Part shown: one piece after another, positions 51,777 through 61,055 of the stretch
How the letters are laid out: every line of letters starts with the position of its first letter
How positions within the stretch are numbered: the first letter of the stretch is position 1
Origin: Avoscillospira sp045589035
GTDB lineage: Bacteria > Bacillota > Clostridia > Oscillospirales > Oscillospiraceae
Direction: 5' to 3'
Assembly (NCBI GenBank): GCA_045589035.1
Contig: JAZNFJ010000083.1
Location: 11,941 to 75,940, forward strand
Length of the DNA: 64,000 bases
Program-made: the position numbers and the translations under genes
The notes under the pieces: model-generated
Databases searched by the model: none
The model's input: only the letters and a program-made list of their open reading frames with translations
Told to the model about the DNA's origin: nothing

Positions 51777-54326
51777 TTAACCAAGGGGGTCCGGTGGTGG
51801 AATCCAAGGAACTTCCTCTTCAACCTCAACTTCCGGTTCAGGCGCAGGTTCGGGTTCCGGCTGCGGCTGGGGTGTCCAGACAGGCTTTGGAGGTTCAGGT
51901 GCAAAGGTCAGAGGATCCAGAGCATCCCGATCCATCAGCATGGCAACCAACCATGCGGCAGCACCACGGGACAATGTATTCCGTTTACCGGTATATCCAT
52001 CCTCTTTCTGTTTCTTCAAAGCATCATTGACAGCAGATTCGATCCACTCTTCCTCACAAGCGCGGGTCAGAATGGTCTTCGCTTCTTCCACCGTGATATG
52101 ATCCATCGGACGGAACTTGGTGTTCTTTGCAATCAAGCCAGCCTCGATTGCTGCGTTGAGAATGTCATGATACCAGATGTCCTCATCTACATCCTCGAAG
52201 ATATGACTGCCGCCGCTTCCTATCAAACCCTTGGCTCTGGTGACCATCGCAACAAAGTCTGCACGGGTGGCAGGATGCTTACCATTGAACAGACCGGAGG
52301 AAACACCACTGAGTGCACCGTAAGACGTCAGAAGCTCCACAGCCTGCTCATACCATGTACCCGGAATGTCCGCATAGCTGGCAACCGTTTCCAGTTCCTC
52401 ACGGCCATGTGACAACGCAAGAGATTGGAAAGCGAAGTCGTAGTAGTCTGTATCCAGTATCGCGGCAGATACTGCAAATTGATCCGAGGCATACTGCAGC
52501 AGCTTTTCAGCCAGAGCGGGATCTTCCTCCCCTGTCCATGTAAACCGGTCAGTATTGGCATCATAGACCACTTCCTCAGTCAGGAAACTTCCATCTTTCA
52601 GCAGAGCCATGTGAGTCGTATCTGCCAGCACATCCCGACCGGTCAAGAGTCTGGAATCATACGCAAAACCCATCAGGTTTAAAATCGTCGGCAGGATATC
52701 CATGGTGCAGCAGTAATCATCAACGATGATGGGCTCATCCAGACTGCCTGTCCAACAAAGGAAGCTGTTCTTATACTGCCAGAACGGCTTTTTAATCTCC
52801 TCATCTCCAGCCAGTTCTTTGTAAGCAGCCTCCGGAAGACCGTATGGCAGATGGTCCCCTGTCAGAACAACAAGCGTACGATCAGCAAGTCCCTCTTTTT
52901 CAAGACGCTCCAACAGATGTGCCATGGCCTGTTCCAGTTCAAACTGGCAGGCTATGTAAGCCTTAACCGTTTTGGAATAGGGCAGCTTCTCCACCAAAGA
53001 CTTATTCTTTGCAGACATATCATTGGTTTCAAAGTCATAATCTGAATGACCGGAATAGGTCATATAATAGGCATGAAATGGCTCATTTGTCAGATAATCA
53101 TCCATGGTCTCTTCGATCATTTCCAGATCAGAAGTGGGGGTACCCGGCTCCATCTCCAAGCCAAAATCCACAGCACGGAAATCATAACCCATATTGCTGT
53201 GAGTGTTAACGCGGTTGTAGAAAGTACCCGTGTTGTTGTGATAAGCCAAAGCTACCATGCCATTATCAGAACAAATATTGCCCAGAGCATAGGGCAAGTA
53301 GTTCTCAGTAGAGACCGCGAAACTCATACGGCTCAGATCCGGCATCAAGCCCATGCACAGGCTGTATTCGCCGTTTGTGGTCAAATTCGGAAAACTGTTG
53401 TAGAAGTTATTAAAAACAATCCCCTCATTGGACATCCGGTAAAGGGTTGGTGTCAGCTGTGGATCAATCAGATAGTTAGAAAATGCCTCTGCACAGACCA
53501 CGATCAGATTGTAGCCCTCAAACATCCCAGTATACGAATTCTTTGCGGTCGGAGACAGGGATGCAAAATAACGGTTCAGGTTATCCAATGCAGGATCATC
53601 CGTTTTGCTGTTCAGCACATCGAAATCCATTTCCGGAAGAATATTCCACCAGTCCGGATCGTCAATGTGCAGTTCATCGCCACTGCCAAGGACAGCAACA
53701 GCCCCTCCTCCCTGCCGTTTCAAATCCAAAACTTCAGAAGTGATAAAGCCAAAATGCTCCGCCCATCGATCAATTGTTGTTGCAGGATTTCGCAGCAAAG
53801 CAGCTGGCTGATTAGGCGCACTGCCGTAGGCCGGCAAACACATCATCACACCAAAGAAAATGTACATAGCAGAAACGAGCAACGCAATAAGTATCTTCCA
53901 ATGATACTCTCCTCGGGGCAAAATGCGTTTATACCGAAGGATGTAAAACAGAATCAAAGGAACAAAAATCAGCAGCAGCTGAGGCAGCCTGCGCCACATT
54001 GCGGCGAACATAATATTTGAGAATGTTGCAACCGCATCTCCACCGGCAGACACAAAAGCCAACGATAAGAATGAACCAAAGATTTCATAATAGACCAGCT
54101 GCACTGCATATACCAATGCTAAAACCGACGGAACAATCCAACCAAAGATGCGTCCGGCCCACCCGGGCAAATGCACCAAAACGGTCAGAACCGCAGCATA
54201 CGCCAGCGTGAAGCCCAAACCGGGCAAAAATCGAACGATGTCGGAACAAGCAGTCCAATACAAATTCAATTCCCAGATCAGAAGAACCGCAAACCAATAC
54301 AGCGGGACAAAAAATGATCGTTTCAA
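51777..54326 (-). CDS. LTA synthase-like sulfatase-fold enzyme fused to SLH repeats
   Basis: The 849-residue protein has five N-terminal membrane segments (about 7-24, 34-52, 62-82, 113-132, 145-163). A sulfatase-fold catalytic domain (about 265-560) has metal Glu280 in VVCAEAFSNY, the catalytic Thr316/317 in NLTTNGEYSL, and LTGDHLPYG. LtaS polymerises glycerol phosphate from phosphatidylglycerol in lipoteichoic acid synthesis. After a linker come two clear and one weak SLH repeat (about 660-815), then a Pro/Glu-rich tail (about 820-849). SLH repeats normally bind wall polymers, so this fusion is unusual. TTG start, with GGAGG seven bases upstream. Confidence 0.85.
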   Translation of the reverse strand: MKRSFFVPLYWFAVLLIWELNLYWTACSDIVRFLPGLGFTLAYAAVLTVLVHLPGWAGRIFGWIVPSVLALVYAVQLVYYEIFGSFLSLAFVSAGGDAVATFSNIMFAAMWRRLPQLLLIFVPLILFYILRYKRILPRGEYHWKILIALLVSAMYIFFGVMMCLPAYGSAPNQPAALLRNPATTIDRWAEHFGFITSEVLDLKRQGGGAVAVLGSGDELHIDDPDWWNILPEMDFDVLNSKTDDPALDNLNRYFASLSPTAKNSYTGMFEGYNLIVVCAEAFSNYLIDPQLTPTLYRMSNEGIVFNNFYNSFPNLTTNGEYSLCMGLMPDLSRMSFAVSTENYLPYALGNICSDNGMVALAYHNNTGTFYNRVNTHSNMGYDFRAVDFGLEMEPGTPTSDLEMIEETMDDYLTNEPFHAYYMTYSGHSDYDFETNDMSAKNKSLVEKLPYSKTVKAYIACQFELEQAMAHLLERLEKEGLADRTLVVLTGDHLPYGLPEAAYKELAGDEEIKKPFWQYKNSFLCWTGSLDEPIIVDDYCCTMDILPTILNLMGFAYDSRLLTGRDVLADTTHMALLKDGSFLTEEVVYDANTDRFTWTGEEDPALAEKLLQYASDQFAVSAAILDTDYYDFAFQSLALSHGREELETVASYADIPGTWYEQAVELLTSYGALSGVSSGLFNGKHPATRADFVAMVTRAKGLIGSGGSHIFEDVDEDIWYHDILNAAIEAGLIAKNTKFRPMDHITVEEAKTILTRACEEEWIESAVNDALKKQKEDGYTGKRNTLSRGAAAWLVAMLMDRDALDPLTFAPEPPKPVWTPQPQPEPEPAPEPEVEVEEEVPWIPPPDPLG

Positions 54327-54358
54327 AGAAACAACCTCCCAAATGGAGTAAAAAATCC

Positions 54359-54387
54359 ATAGTACGACACAATATCTTGTTATCCAA
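54359..54387 (-). promoter_or_regulatory. Promoter of the LtaS-SLH gene
   Basis: On the minus strand TTGGAT (54382-54387), a 17-base spacer and TACTAT (54359-54364). Confidence 0.55.
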
Positions 54388-54425
54388 CATTATCATATCA
54401 TCTTTTCTGAAAAATACAAGATGTA

Positions 54426-54459
54426 AAATGCGGCATCCGCGAAAACGGATGCCGCATTT
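54426..54459 (-). terminator. Terminator after the HAD phosphatase gene
   Basis: A 14-bp stem AAATGCGGCATCCG / CGGATGCCGCATTT around a six-base loop closes the dehydrogenase operon. Confidence 0.88.
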
Positions 54460-54467
54460 AAATTGTG

Positions 54468-55130
54468 TTACAATCCCAAATGGGATTCCAGCTCTTCAAA
54501 ACTGTCACTGAGGAAATCAGCACCGGCTGCAAGAAGCTGCTCCCGGCTGCGATAACCCCATGTGACACCGGCTGCCACAAAGCCCATTTTGGATGCAAAT
54601 TCCATATCTGTATCTCCATCACCGACGAAGAGAATCTCTTCTGGCTTCAGACCGAGCGTTTCACAGGCCAGATATCCAGCCTCCAATGCCGGTTTCAAGG
54701 GACGCTGACCGTTATTGCCCCAAATAAATTTCCAATCGTAACCAGAAAAATAGTGGGACATGATTTTATTGCTGGTTTTCTCCGTTTTATTAGAGATCAC
54801 AGCCAATGCCATGCCCTTCCCTGTCAGCTTATCCAAAAAATGCTGTACACCGGGGAAATAGGATGTGTGAACGCAGCAATTTTCCGGATAATAACCCTGA
54901 TACACACTGTTGACCTTAACCACTTCTTCGTCCGTCACACCTTCCGGCATGGCAGAACGCAGCAGATTCTTTACGCCGTGACCAACTTTTGCACGGTACT
55001 TCTCAATCGGATACTCCGGATAGCCAAATTGGCACAGGGCGAAATTCGCACCTGTGCCAATATCGGCTATGGTATCCAAAAGAGTGCCGTCCAGATCAAA
55101 GATCACGGCTTTGATCTTTTGGAAATCCAT
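54468..55130 (-). CDS. HAD family phosphatase, phosphoglycolate-phosphatase type
   Basis: The 220-residue HAD hydrolase has the nucleophile motif VIFDLDGTLLDT, a helical cap (about residues 18-85), ALAVISNKTEKTSNK (motif II/III region), and VGDGDTDMEFASKMG (motif IV). The family hydrolyses small phosphate esters such as phosphoglycolate. It starts seven bases after the E1 stop without a clear ribosome site, so it is coupled to that operon. Its substrate may be a phosphorylated intermediate of that pathway. Confidence 0.9.
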   Translation of the reverse strand: MDFQKIKAVIFDLDGTLLDTIADIGTGANFALCQFGYPEYPIEKYRAKVGHGVKNLLRSAMPEGVTDEEVVKVNSVYQGYYPENCCVHTSYFPGVQHFLDKLTGKGMALAVISNKTEKTSNKIMSHYFSGYDWKFIWGNNGQRPLKPALEAGYLACETLGLKPEEILFVGDGDTDMEFASKMGFVAAGVTWGYRSREQLLAAGADFLSDSFEELESHLGL

Positions 55131-55136
55131 CAGAGA

Positions 55137-57611
55137 TTACACACCAGCCTTTGCGGTACGGATGATCTCAGCCTCGGAAGCAGTATACTTGGTGACATAG
55201 CCTTCCAGAGGAACGATACGGGTGGAAACGGCATCGACGATCCAGGAAGCCTGGGGGAAGAAGTACTCGTCGAACTCGAAGGGAGGCGTGATCCAGTTCT
55301 TGGCGCCAACCACGACGGGAGGAGCATCCAGATAGTCGAAGCACAGGGTGGTGATGTTCTGTGCGATATCGTTCAGGAAGCTGCCGCGAGCGCAGGCATC
55401 GGATGCCAGCAGGACACGACCGGTCTTCTTGACGGACTCGATGATCTCGGTGTAATCCAGAGGAACCAGAGAAGGCAGATTGATCAGATCAGCTTCCATG
55501 CCGTACTTCTCGGACAGTTCCTTAGCAGCATCAACAGCACGGTACAGAGTAGCACCGATGGTCAGGATGGTCAGATCCTTACCGTCGCGAACCTTGTTGA
55601 CAGCGCCGGGAGCCCACTCGTACTCTTCGGCAGGCACGCCTTCCTTGCGGAACTCTTCGCCCTTGTCGTAGATTCTCTGGGATTCCAGAATGATGCAGGG
55701 ATCGGTGCCGTTCAGAGCAGCCTGCATGATACCCTTTGCTTCGTAGGGAGTTGCGGGGAAGTAAACCTTCAGGCCGGGAATATGAGCAACCAGAGCTGCC
55801 CAGTCCTGAGAGTGCTGTGCACCATACTTCGCACCGACAGACATACGCAGAATCATGGGCATCTTCAGGATGCCAGCGGACATGGACTGCCACTTGGACA
55901 TCTGGTTGAAGACTTCGTCGCCTGCACGGCCCAGGAAGTCCATGTACATCAGCTCAACCACAGCACGGCCGCCGCACATGCAGTAACCAACAGCGGTACC
56001 AACAATGGCTGCCTCGGAGATGGGAGAGTTGAACAGACGGCTGTAAGGAATGACATCAGTCAGACCACGGTAGACAGCGAATGCACCGCCCCAGTCACGG
56101 ACATCTTCGCCGTAAGAGACCAGAGTGGGATCTTCGTAGTACTTGTTGAACAGAGGCTCGAAGATAGCATCGCGGATGTTGTACAGCTTCATCTTGGAGA
56201 CGGGCTTGCCGCTGGCATCGAATGCGAAACGCTCTTTCTTGGCCAGATCGGTGTAGCGCTTGCAGTCTTCCTTAGGACCGGTGGTACGAGCTTCCACACC
56301 GGGCTCCATGGAGCGGACGGTCTCGTTGGAGAACATCAGCTTTTCGACATAGTCAGGCTGTGCGTCGAAATCAACATAGGGGCTGATCTCCACGTCGGAA
56401 GCAGCGCGGCAGATCATGGTCATACGCTCGGAAGTTTCCTTCAGAATTTCTTCGAACTTGCTGTCGGGGGCGACACCGGCATCCACCAGAGCCTTGCGGT
56501 AGGTGATGATGGGATCGTACTCACGCCATGCTTCGATTTCTTCCTTGGTACGGTATGCGTTCTGGTCGGAAGTGGAGTGGCCCAGCAGACGGTAGGTCAC
56601 GACGTCCAGCAGGACGGGGCCTTCGCCCTTCTCCAGGATTTCCTTCTTGCGACGGTATGCATCGATAACAGCCAGAGGATTCCAGCCGTCGATACGCTCA
56701 GCATGCATCTGGCTGGGAGTAATACCAGCGCCGATACGAGCCAGCATGTCATAAGCCATGGTTTCGCCACGGGTCTGACCGCCCATGCCATAGGAGTTAT
56801 TGAACACGTTGAAGATGACAGGCAGACCACCCTTGCGGCCTTCTTCCCACAGGGTGCGCATCTGATCCATAGCGGAGAAGTTGAATGCTTCCCAGACAGG
56901 ACCGCAGCCCAGGGATGCGTCGCCGATGTTACAAACGACCATGCCCTTCTTATCATTGTTCTTCTTATACAGAGCTGCACCTGCAGCGATAGTGCCGGAA
57001 CCGCCAACCAGAGCGTTGTTGGGGTAAACACCGAAAGGCAGGAAGAATGCGTGCATGGAGCCGCCCATACCATGATGGAAGCCGTTCTCACGGGCAAAGA
57101 TTTCAGCCAGTGCGCCGTACAGAACGAAACGGATAGCCAGTTCCTTCACATTGTCGGTCTTGCCGAACTTCTCAACAGCGCGCAGAGTCTTGCCGCCCAG
57201 GAAGTTTTCCATGACGTCCATCAGTTCAGCATCGGACATCTTCTCGATGCAGCTCAGGGACTTAGCCAGGATTTCGGAGTGAGAACGGTGAGAACCGAAG
57301 ATGATATCATCCTTGTCCATCAGATAAGCTTCGCCAACGCAGGAAGCTTCCTGACCCAGGGACAGGTGAGCAGGACCGGGATAGGTGGTGTCGATACCAT
57401 TGTAGCTGGCCTGGGTCTTGATCAGGTTCAGCATGTATTCGAACTCACGCAGGATGGTGATGTCGCGATAGATGCGGATCAGGTCTTCATCAGAGTAGTT
57501 CTTGCGCTCTTCCTCGATGGTCTTGTTGTAAGCACAAACGGGGATGTCTTCAAAGTGGATCGCGCCGGCAGCACGGGTTTCTACGGGATCCACATACAGG
57601 GACTTAGGCAT
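55137..57611 (-). CDS. Thiamine-dependent 2-oxo-acid (or acetoin) dehydrogenase E1, alpha-beta fusion
   Basis: The 824-residue protein joins both E1 subunits. Residues about 40-400 are the alpha part with the thiamine diphosphate motif GDASLGCGPVWEAFNFSAM...NN (230-272). Residues about 470-824 are the beta part (LYNIRDAIFEPLFNKYYEDPTLVSYGEDV; FNSPISEAAIVGTAVGYCM; SQDWAALVAHIPGLKVYFPATPYEA). In most bacteria these are two genes. The first step, thiamine-dependent cleavage or decarboxylation, feeds the E2 encoded upstream. Pyruvate, branched oxo acids or acetoin are all possible substrates. Confidence 0.92.
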   Translation of the reverse strand: MPKSLYVDPVETRAAGAIHFEDIPVCAYNKTIEEERKNYSDEDLIRIYRDITILREFEYMLNLIKTQASYNGIDTTYPGPAHLSLGQEASCVGEAYLMDKDDIIFGSHRSHSEILAKSLSCIEKMSDAELMDVMENFLGGKTLRAVEKFGKTDNVKELAIRFVLYGALAEIFARENGFHHGMGGSMHAFFLPFGVYPNNALVGGSGTIAAGAALYKKNNDKKGMVVCNIGDASLGCGPVWEAFNFSAMDQMRTLWEEGRKGGLPVIFNVFNNSYGMGGQTRGETMAYDMLARIGAGITPSQMHAERIDGWNPLAVIDAYRRKKEILEKGEGPVLLDVVTYRLLGHSTSDQNAYRTKEEIEAWREYDPIITYRKALVDAGVAPDSKFEEILKETSERMTMICRAASDVEISPYVDFDAQPDYVEKLMFSNETVRSMEPGVEARTTGPKEDCKRYTDLAKKERFAFDASGKPVSKMKLYNIRDAIFEPLFNKYYEDPTLVSYGEDVRDWGGAFAVYRGLTDVIPYSRLFNSPISEAAIVGTAVGYCMCGGRAVVELMYMDFLGRAGDEVFNQMSKWQSMSAGILKMPMILRMSVGAKYGAQHSQDWAALVAHIPGLKVYFPATPYEAKGIMQAALNGTDPCIILESQRIYDKGEEFRKEGVPAEEYEWAPGAVNKVRDGKDLTILTIGATLYRAVDAAKELSEKYGMEADLINLPSLVPLDYTEIIESVKKTGRVLLASDACARGSFLNDIAQNITTLCFDYLDAPPVVVGAKNWITPPFEFDEYFFPQASWIVDAVSTRIVPLEGYVTKYTASEAEIIRTAKAGV

Positions 57612-57648
57612 AGTGTTTGACTTCCTTTCTTTATGTTGATTTAATTTT

Positions 57649-59016
57649 TTAGATCATAAAAAGGCCTTCACGAATGACCTCACAAACAGAGGGATGCGGG
57701 AACACCAGCTTCTTCAGCTGGCTCAGGGGCAGCTCGGTCTCCAGCATGAGGGCAGCGCCATAGATGATTTCAGAAGCATAGCTGCCGATCATCTGAACAC
57801 CAACCAGACAGTTGCGGTCCAGATCATAGACCAGCTTGCAGAAACCGTCACCACGCAGGTTTTCTGCCACATAGCGACCGGAAACCATCATGGGAGTCTT
57901 GACGACCTTGACGTTCATGCCCTTCTTTTCAGCAGATTCCTTGGTCTCGCCTATTGCAGCCACTTCGGGAGTGGTGTAGATAACAGAAGGAATCGCCTCA
58001 TAGCGCATTTCGTCTTTAATGCCCAGCATGTGATTGACAGCAACTTCAGCTTCACGGTAGGCAGTGTGCGCCAGCATCAGCTTGCCGTTGCAGTCACCCA
58101 CAGCATAGACGCCGGGAACGTTGGTGCACATGTGACGGTCAGTCACAACTGCGCCACGCTCGGTCTGCACACCCAGAACCTCCAGGTTCAGACCCTGCAC
58201 ATTGGCACGACGGCCGGCAGACAGGAGCACCTTATCGCAAGCCAGTGTGTGAACACCCTGTGCATCTTCATAAGTGACAGAGTCCTTGCCGACTTCCAGA
58301 ACCTTGGCCGAGAGTTTAAACTCCATACCTTCCTTCTGGTAGGTCTTCATCAGGCTGTCGCAGATCTCCTGATCCGTAGGACCGGCGATCTTGGGCATCA
58401 TTTCCACAACAGTGACCTTGACACCAACAGTTGCGAAATAACAGGCCATTTCCAGACCGATGACACCGCCGCCCATGCAGACGATGGACTTGGGCAGTTC
58501 CTTCAGGTCCAGAATTTCACGGTTGGTGGCCACAAAACCGGCTTCCAGACCTTCCTTCAGACCGGGAACAGGAGGCACAGCTGCCACAGAACCGGTAGCA
58601 ATAACCAGACGGTCGCAGGTCAGCACTTCATCGCCAGCATAGACCTCAATGCCATCGGCACTGCGGCCCTTGACCTTGGCTTCGGCCATGTAGACCTGAA
58701 TGCCGTGGGACTTCATGGTTGCACTGACACCGGAAACCAGAGTCTTGACCACCTTATCCTTCCGCTCGACCACTTTTGCGTGGTCGAAACGGACATCATT
58801 GGTGAGCACACCGTAATCGGCACCATGCTTGGCAGCAGAATACTGCTTTGCACAGTACAGCAGGCTCTTGGTGGGCACGCAGCCTTCATTGAGGCAAGTG
58901 CCGCCCATCCAGCGCTTCTCGATCACAGCTGCTTTCAGGCCGCCCTGAGCGGCACGCTCGGCGCACAGATAGCCGCCGGGACCGCCGCCAAGGACGATAA
59001 CATCATATTTTGCCAT
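57649..59016 (-). CDS. lpdA: Dihydrolipoamide dehydrogenase (E3)
   Basis: The 455-residue flavoprotein re-oxidises dihydrolipoyl groups of E2 with NAD. It has the FAD loop VIVLGGGPGGYLCAERA, the redox disulfide GGTCLNEGCVPTKS, the second nucleotide loop VCMGGGVIGLEMA, the FAD motif VYAVGDCNGK, and the interface His-Glu in FPHPSVCEVI. It lies between E2 and E1 with short gaps. No lipoyl domain of its own is present. Confidence 0.96.
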   Translation of the reverse strand: MAKYDVIVLGGGPGGYLCAERAAQGGLKAAVIEKRWMGGTCLNEGCVPTKSLLYCAKQYSAAKHGADYGVLTNDVRFDHAKVVERKDKVVKTLVSGVSATMKSHGIQVYMAEAKVKGRSADGIEVYAGDEVLTCDRLVIATGSVAAVPPVPGLKEGLEAGFVATNREILDLKELPKSIVCMGGGVIGLEMACYFATVGVKVTVVEMMPKIAGPTDQEICDSLMKTYQKEGMEFKLSAKVLEVGKDSVTYEDAQGVHTLACDKVLLSAGRRANVQGLNLEVLGVQTERGAVVTDRHMCTNVPGVYAVGDCNGKLMLAHTAYREAEVAVNHMLGIKDEMRYEAIPSVIYTTPEVAAIGETKESAEKKGMNVKVVKTPMMVSGRYVAENLRGDGFCKLVYDLDRNCLVGVQMIGSYASEIIYGAALMLETELPLSQLKKLVFPHPSVCEVIREGLFMI

Positions 59017-59026
59017 GTTTCACCTC

Positions 59027-60985
59027 TTACTTTGCCAGCAGAGTCAGGAAGTTCTCCAGATTCTTGCACAGTTCCTGCATGAAACGGGAAGCAGGAGCGC
59101 CGTCCACCACGCGGTGGTCGAAGGTCAGGGACAGGCCCATTGCAGGGTAAGTCTCGATCTGACCGTTGTTGACGCCCTTGATCTTGGTTTCGATGTTGCA
59201 GATACCGAGGATACCGGTCTGAGGGGGATTAATAACGGGAGTGAAGCACTCGCAGCCGAAGGAACCGATGTTGGAGACGGTGAATGTACCGCCGCCCATC
59301 TTGTCGGGACCCAGCTTGCCGTCGCGTGCATCGGCAGCCAGTGCCTTTGCAGCCATGGACAGCTCCAGCAGGGACATCTTGTCGGCACCGTTGATGACGG
59401 GAACCAGCAGGCCCTTTTCGGTGTCGCAAGCGAAGCCCAGGTTGACAGTCTTGAACTGACGAACCACATTTTCCTCCAGCATATTGGCATTGAGGTTGGG
59501 ATGGTTCAGAATGGTGCGGGTGATGGCGAACATAACCATGTCGTTGAGAGAAATCTTGGACATGGGGCCTTCCATACCCTTGAGCATCTTGCGATAGCTC
59601 TGGATCTGGGTAGCATCGAAGGAGAAGTGCACAGTCAGCTGAGCCATGGAGCTGAGGGACTTCATCATGGACTTGGCAGTTGCCTTACGCACAGCGTTGA
59701 ACTTCACGTCCTCGTACTCGGCTGCGGGTGCAGCAGCGGCAGCGGGAGCTGCAGCAGGTGCAGGAGCAGCGGCGGGTGCGGGAGCAGCCTCGGCAACAGG
59801 GGCCTTCTTCAGCTTGCCTTCCTCCATCAGCTTGCGAACATCGCGCTCGATGATACGGCCATTGGGGCCAGTGCCCTTTGCGCCGTTGAGATCCACATTG
59901 GACTTTTCGGCCAGAGCCTTGGCTCTGGGAGAGATGGGAGAACCATCATAGGAGTCGTCCACATCATCAGCTGCAGGAGCTGCAGCAGCGACAACTGCCA
60001 CATCGGGCATACCGCTGACGCCCTTCAGGCACTCAAACTCGTCGCCTGCCTTACCGACAGCGCAGACATTGATGAGGCATTCGACTTCGTCACCGGCTTC
60101 GTAGAACTTAGCCAACAGAGTACCGGCTGCGGTAGAAACGCACTCGAACTCAGCCTTGTCGGTTTCGTAGGAGAACAGAACATCGCCAACAGCAACCTGA
60201 TCGCCAACGTTCTTGACCCACTCGCCCATGATGCAGCTTTCCACAGTGATGCCTTCCTTGGGCATGATGACGGGCTGAGCGATGGGACCTGCAGCAGCAA
60301 CAGCAGCTGCGGGAGCAACGGCGGCAGGTGCTTCAGTAGGAGCTTCGGCAGCAGCGGGAGTGCCGCCAATGCCCTTCAGGCACTCGAAGTCCTGACCGGG
60401 GTTACCGACAGCGCAGACATTGATCAGAACGGGAACTTCGTCGCCTTCTTCATAGAACTTAGCCAGCAGAGTACCGGCAGCAGTGGAGATGCATTCGAAC
60501 TCAGCCTTGTCGGTTTCGTAGGAGAACAGAACATCGCCGACGTTGACGGTATCGCCAACATTGACCTTCCACTCGCCCATGATGCAGCTTTCGACAGTAA
60601 TGCCTTCCTTGGGCATCAGAACACCCTGAGCAGCATTGGCAGGGGCTGCAGCAGCAGGAGCTGCAGCGGGGGCTGCGGCAGGTGCTTCAGCAGGAGCAGC
60701 GGGGGCCTCGGAGCCGCCCACGCCCTTCAGGGCAGAAACATCTTCACCGGGGTTGCCCACAGCGCAGACATTGATCAGAACGGGAACTTCGTCACCGTCT
60801 TCGTAGAACTTTTCCAGCAGAGTACCGGCAGCGGTAGAAACGCATTCGAATTCAGCCTTGTCGGTTTCATAGGTGAACAGAACATCGCCGACATTGACGG
60901 TATCGCCAACATTGACCTTCCACTCGCCGATAATGCAGGACTCAACAGTGATGCCTTCCTTGGGCATCAGAACACCTTGTGCCAT
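59027..60985 (-). CDS. Dihydrolipoamide acyltransferase (E2) with three lipoyl domains
   Basis: The 652-residue E2 has three lipoyl domains with the acceptor lysines at residues 43, 160 and 277 in ETDKAEFE, separated by Ala/Pro linkers. A peripheral-subunit-binding domain (SPRAKALAEKSNVDLNGAKGTG, about 350-385), another Ala/Pro linker, and the catalytic domain (about 425-652, FDHRVVDGAP with His624) follow. The lysines are exactly 117 residues apart, and the domains are almost identical, indicating recent duplication. It transfers the acyl group to CoA. E3 follows ten bases later. Confidence 0.95.
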   Translation of the reverse strand: MAQGVLMPKEGITVESCIIGEWKVNVGDTVNVGDVLFTYETDKAEFECVSTAAGTLLEKFYEDGDEVPVLINVCAVGNPGEDVSALKGVGGSEAPAAPAEAPAAAPAAAPAAAAPANAAQGVLMPKEGITVESCIMGEWKVNVGDTVNVGDVLFSYETDKAEFECISTAAGTLLAKFYEEGDEVPVLINVCAVGNPGQDFECLKGIGGTPAAAEAPTEAPAAVAPAAAVAAAGPIAQPVIMPKEGITVESCIMGEWVKNVGDQVAVGDVLFSYETDKAEFECVSTAAGTLLAKFYEAGDEVECLINVCAVGKAGDEFECLKGVSGMPDVAVVAAAAPAADDVDDSYDGSPISPRAKALAEKSNVDLNGAKGTGPNGRIIERDVRKLMEEGKLKKAPVAEAAPAPAAAPAPAAAPAAAAAPAAEYEDVKFNAVRKATAKSMMKSLSSMAQLTVHFSFDATQIQSYRKMLKGMEGPMSKISLNDMVMFAITRTILNHPNLNANMLEENVVRQFKTVNLGFACDTEKGLLVPVINGADKMSLLELSMAAKALAADARDGKLGPDKMGGGTFTVSNIGSFGCECFTPVINPPQTGILGICNIETKIKGVNNGQIETYPAMGLSLTFDHRVVDGAPASRFMQELCKNLENFLTLLAK

Positions 60986-61015
60986 GGTTGATACACTCCT
61001 TTTTTATCTGAAATA

Positions 61016-61043
61016 GCCTGGGGGGAAATCAATTCCCCCAGGC
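61016..61043 (-). repeat. Intercistronic hairpin between the sugar dehydrogenase and E2
   Basis: Arms GCCTGGGGG / CCCCCAGGC with a ten-base loop lie in the 70-base gap. No T-run follows on the minus strand, so it may stabilise or process the mRNA and set the dehydrogenase:complex ratio. Confidence 0.55.
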
Positions 61044-61055
61044 GGAATTTATAAA

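Noticed and set aside
54465..57620. A 1051-codon open frame on the plus strand
   Set aside because: It mirrors the fused E1 gene on the other strand, has no known motifs, and arises from the codon bias of that gene.
57694..59082. A 462-codon plus-strand frame
   Set aside because: Antisense shadow of the dihydrolipoamide dehydrogenase gene.
60000..60985. Tandem DNA repeat as a mobile or satellite element
   Set aside because: The 351-bp periodicity is explained by the three lipoyl domains of one reading frame.
59015..60991. A 658-codon plus-strand frame, Ser/Gly-rich
   Set aside because: Antisense shadow of the E2 gene; its low complexity reflects the Ala/Pro linkers and lipoyl repeats.
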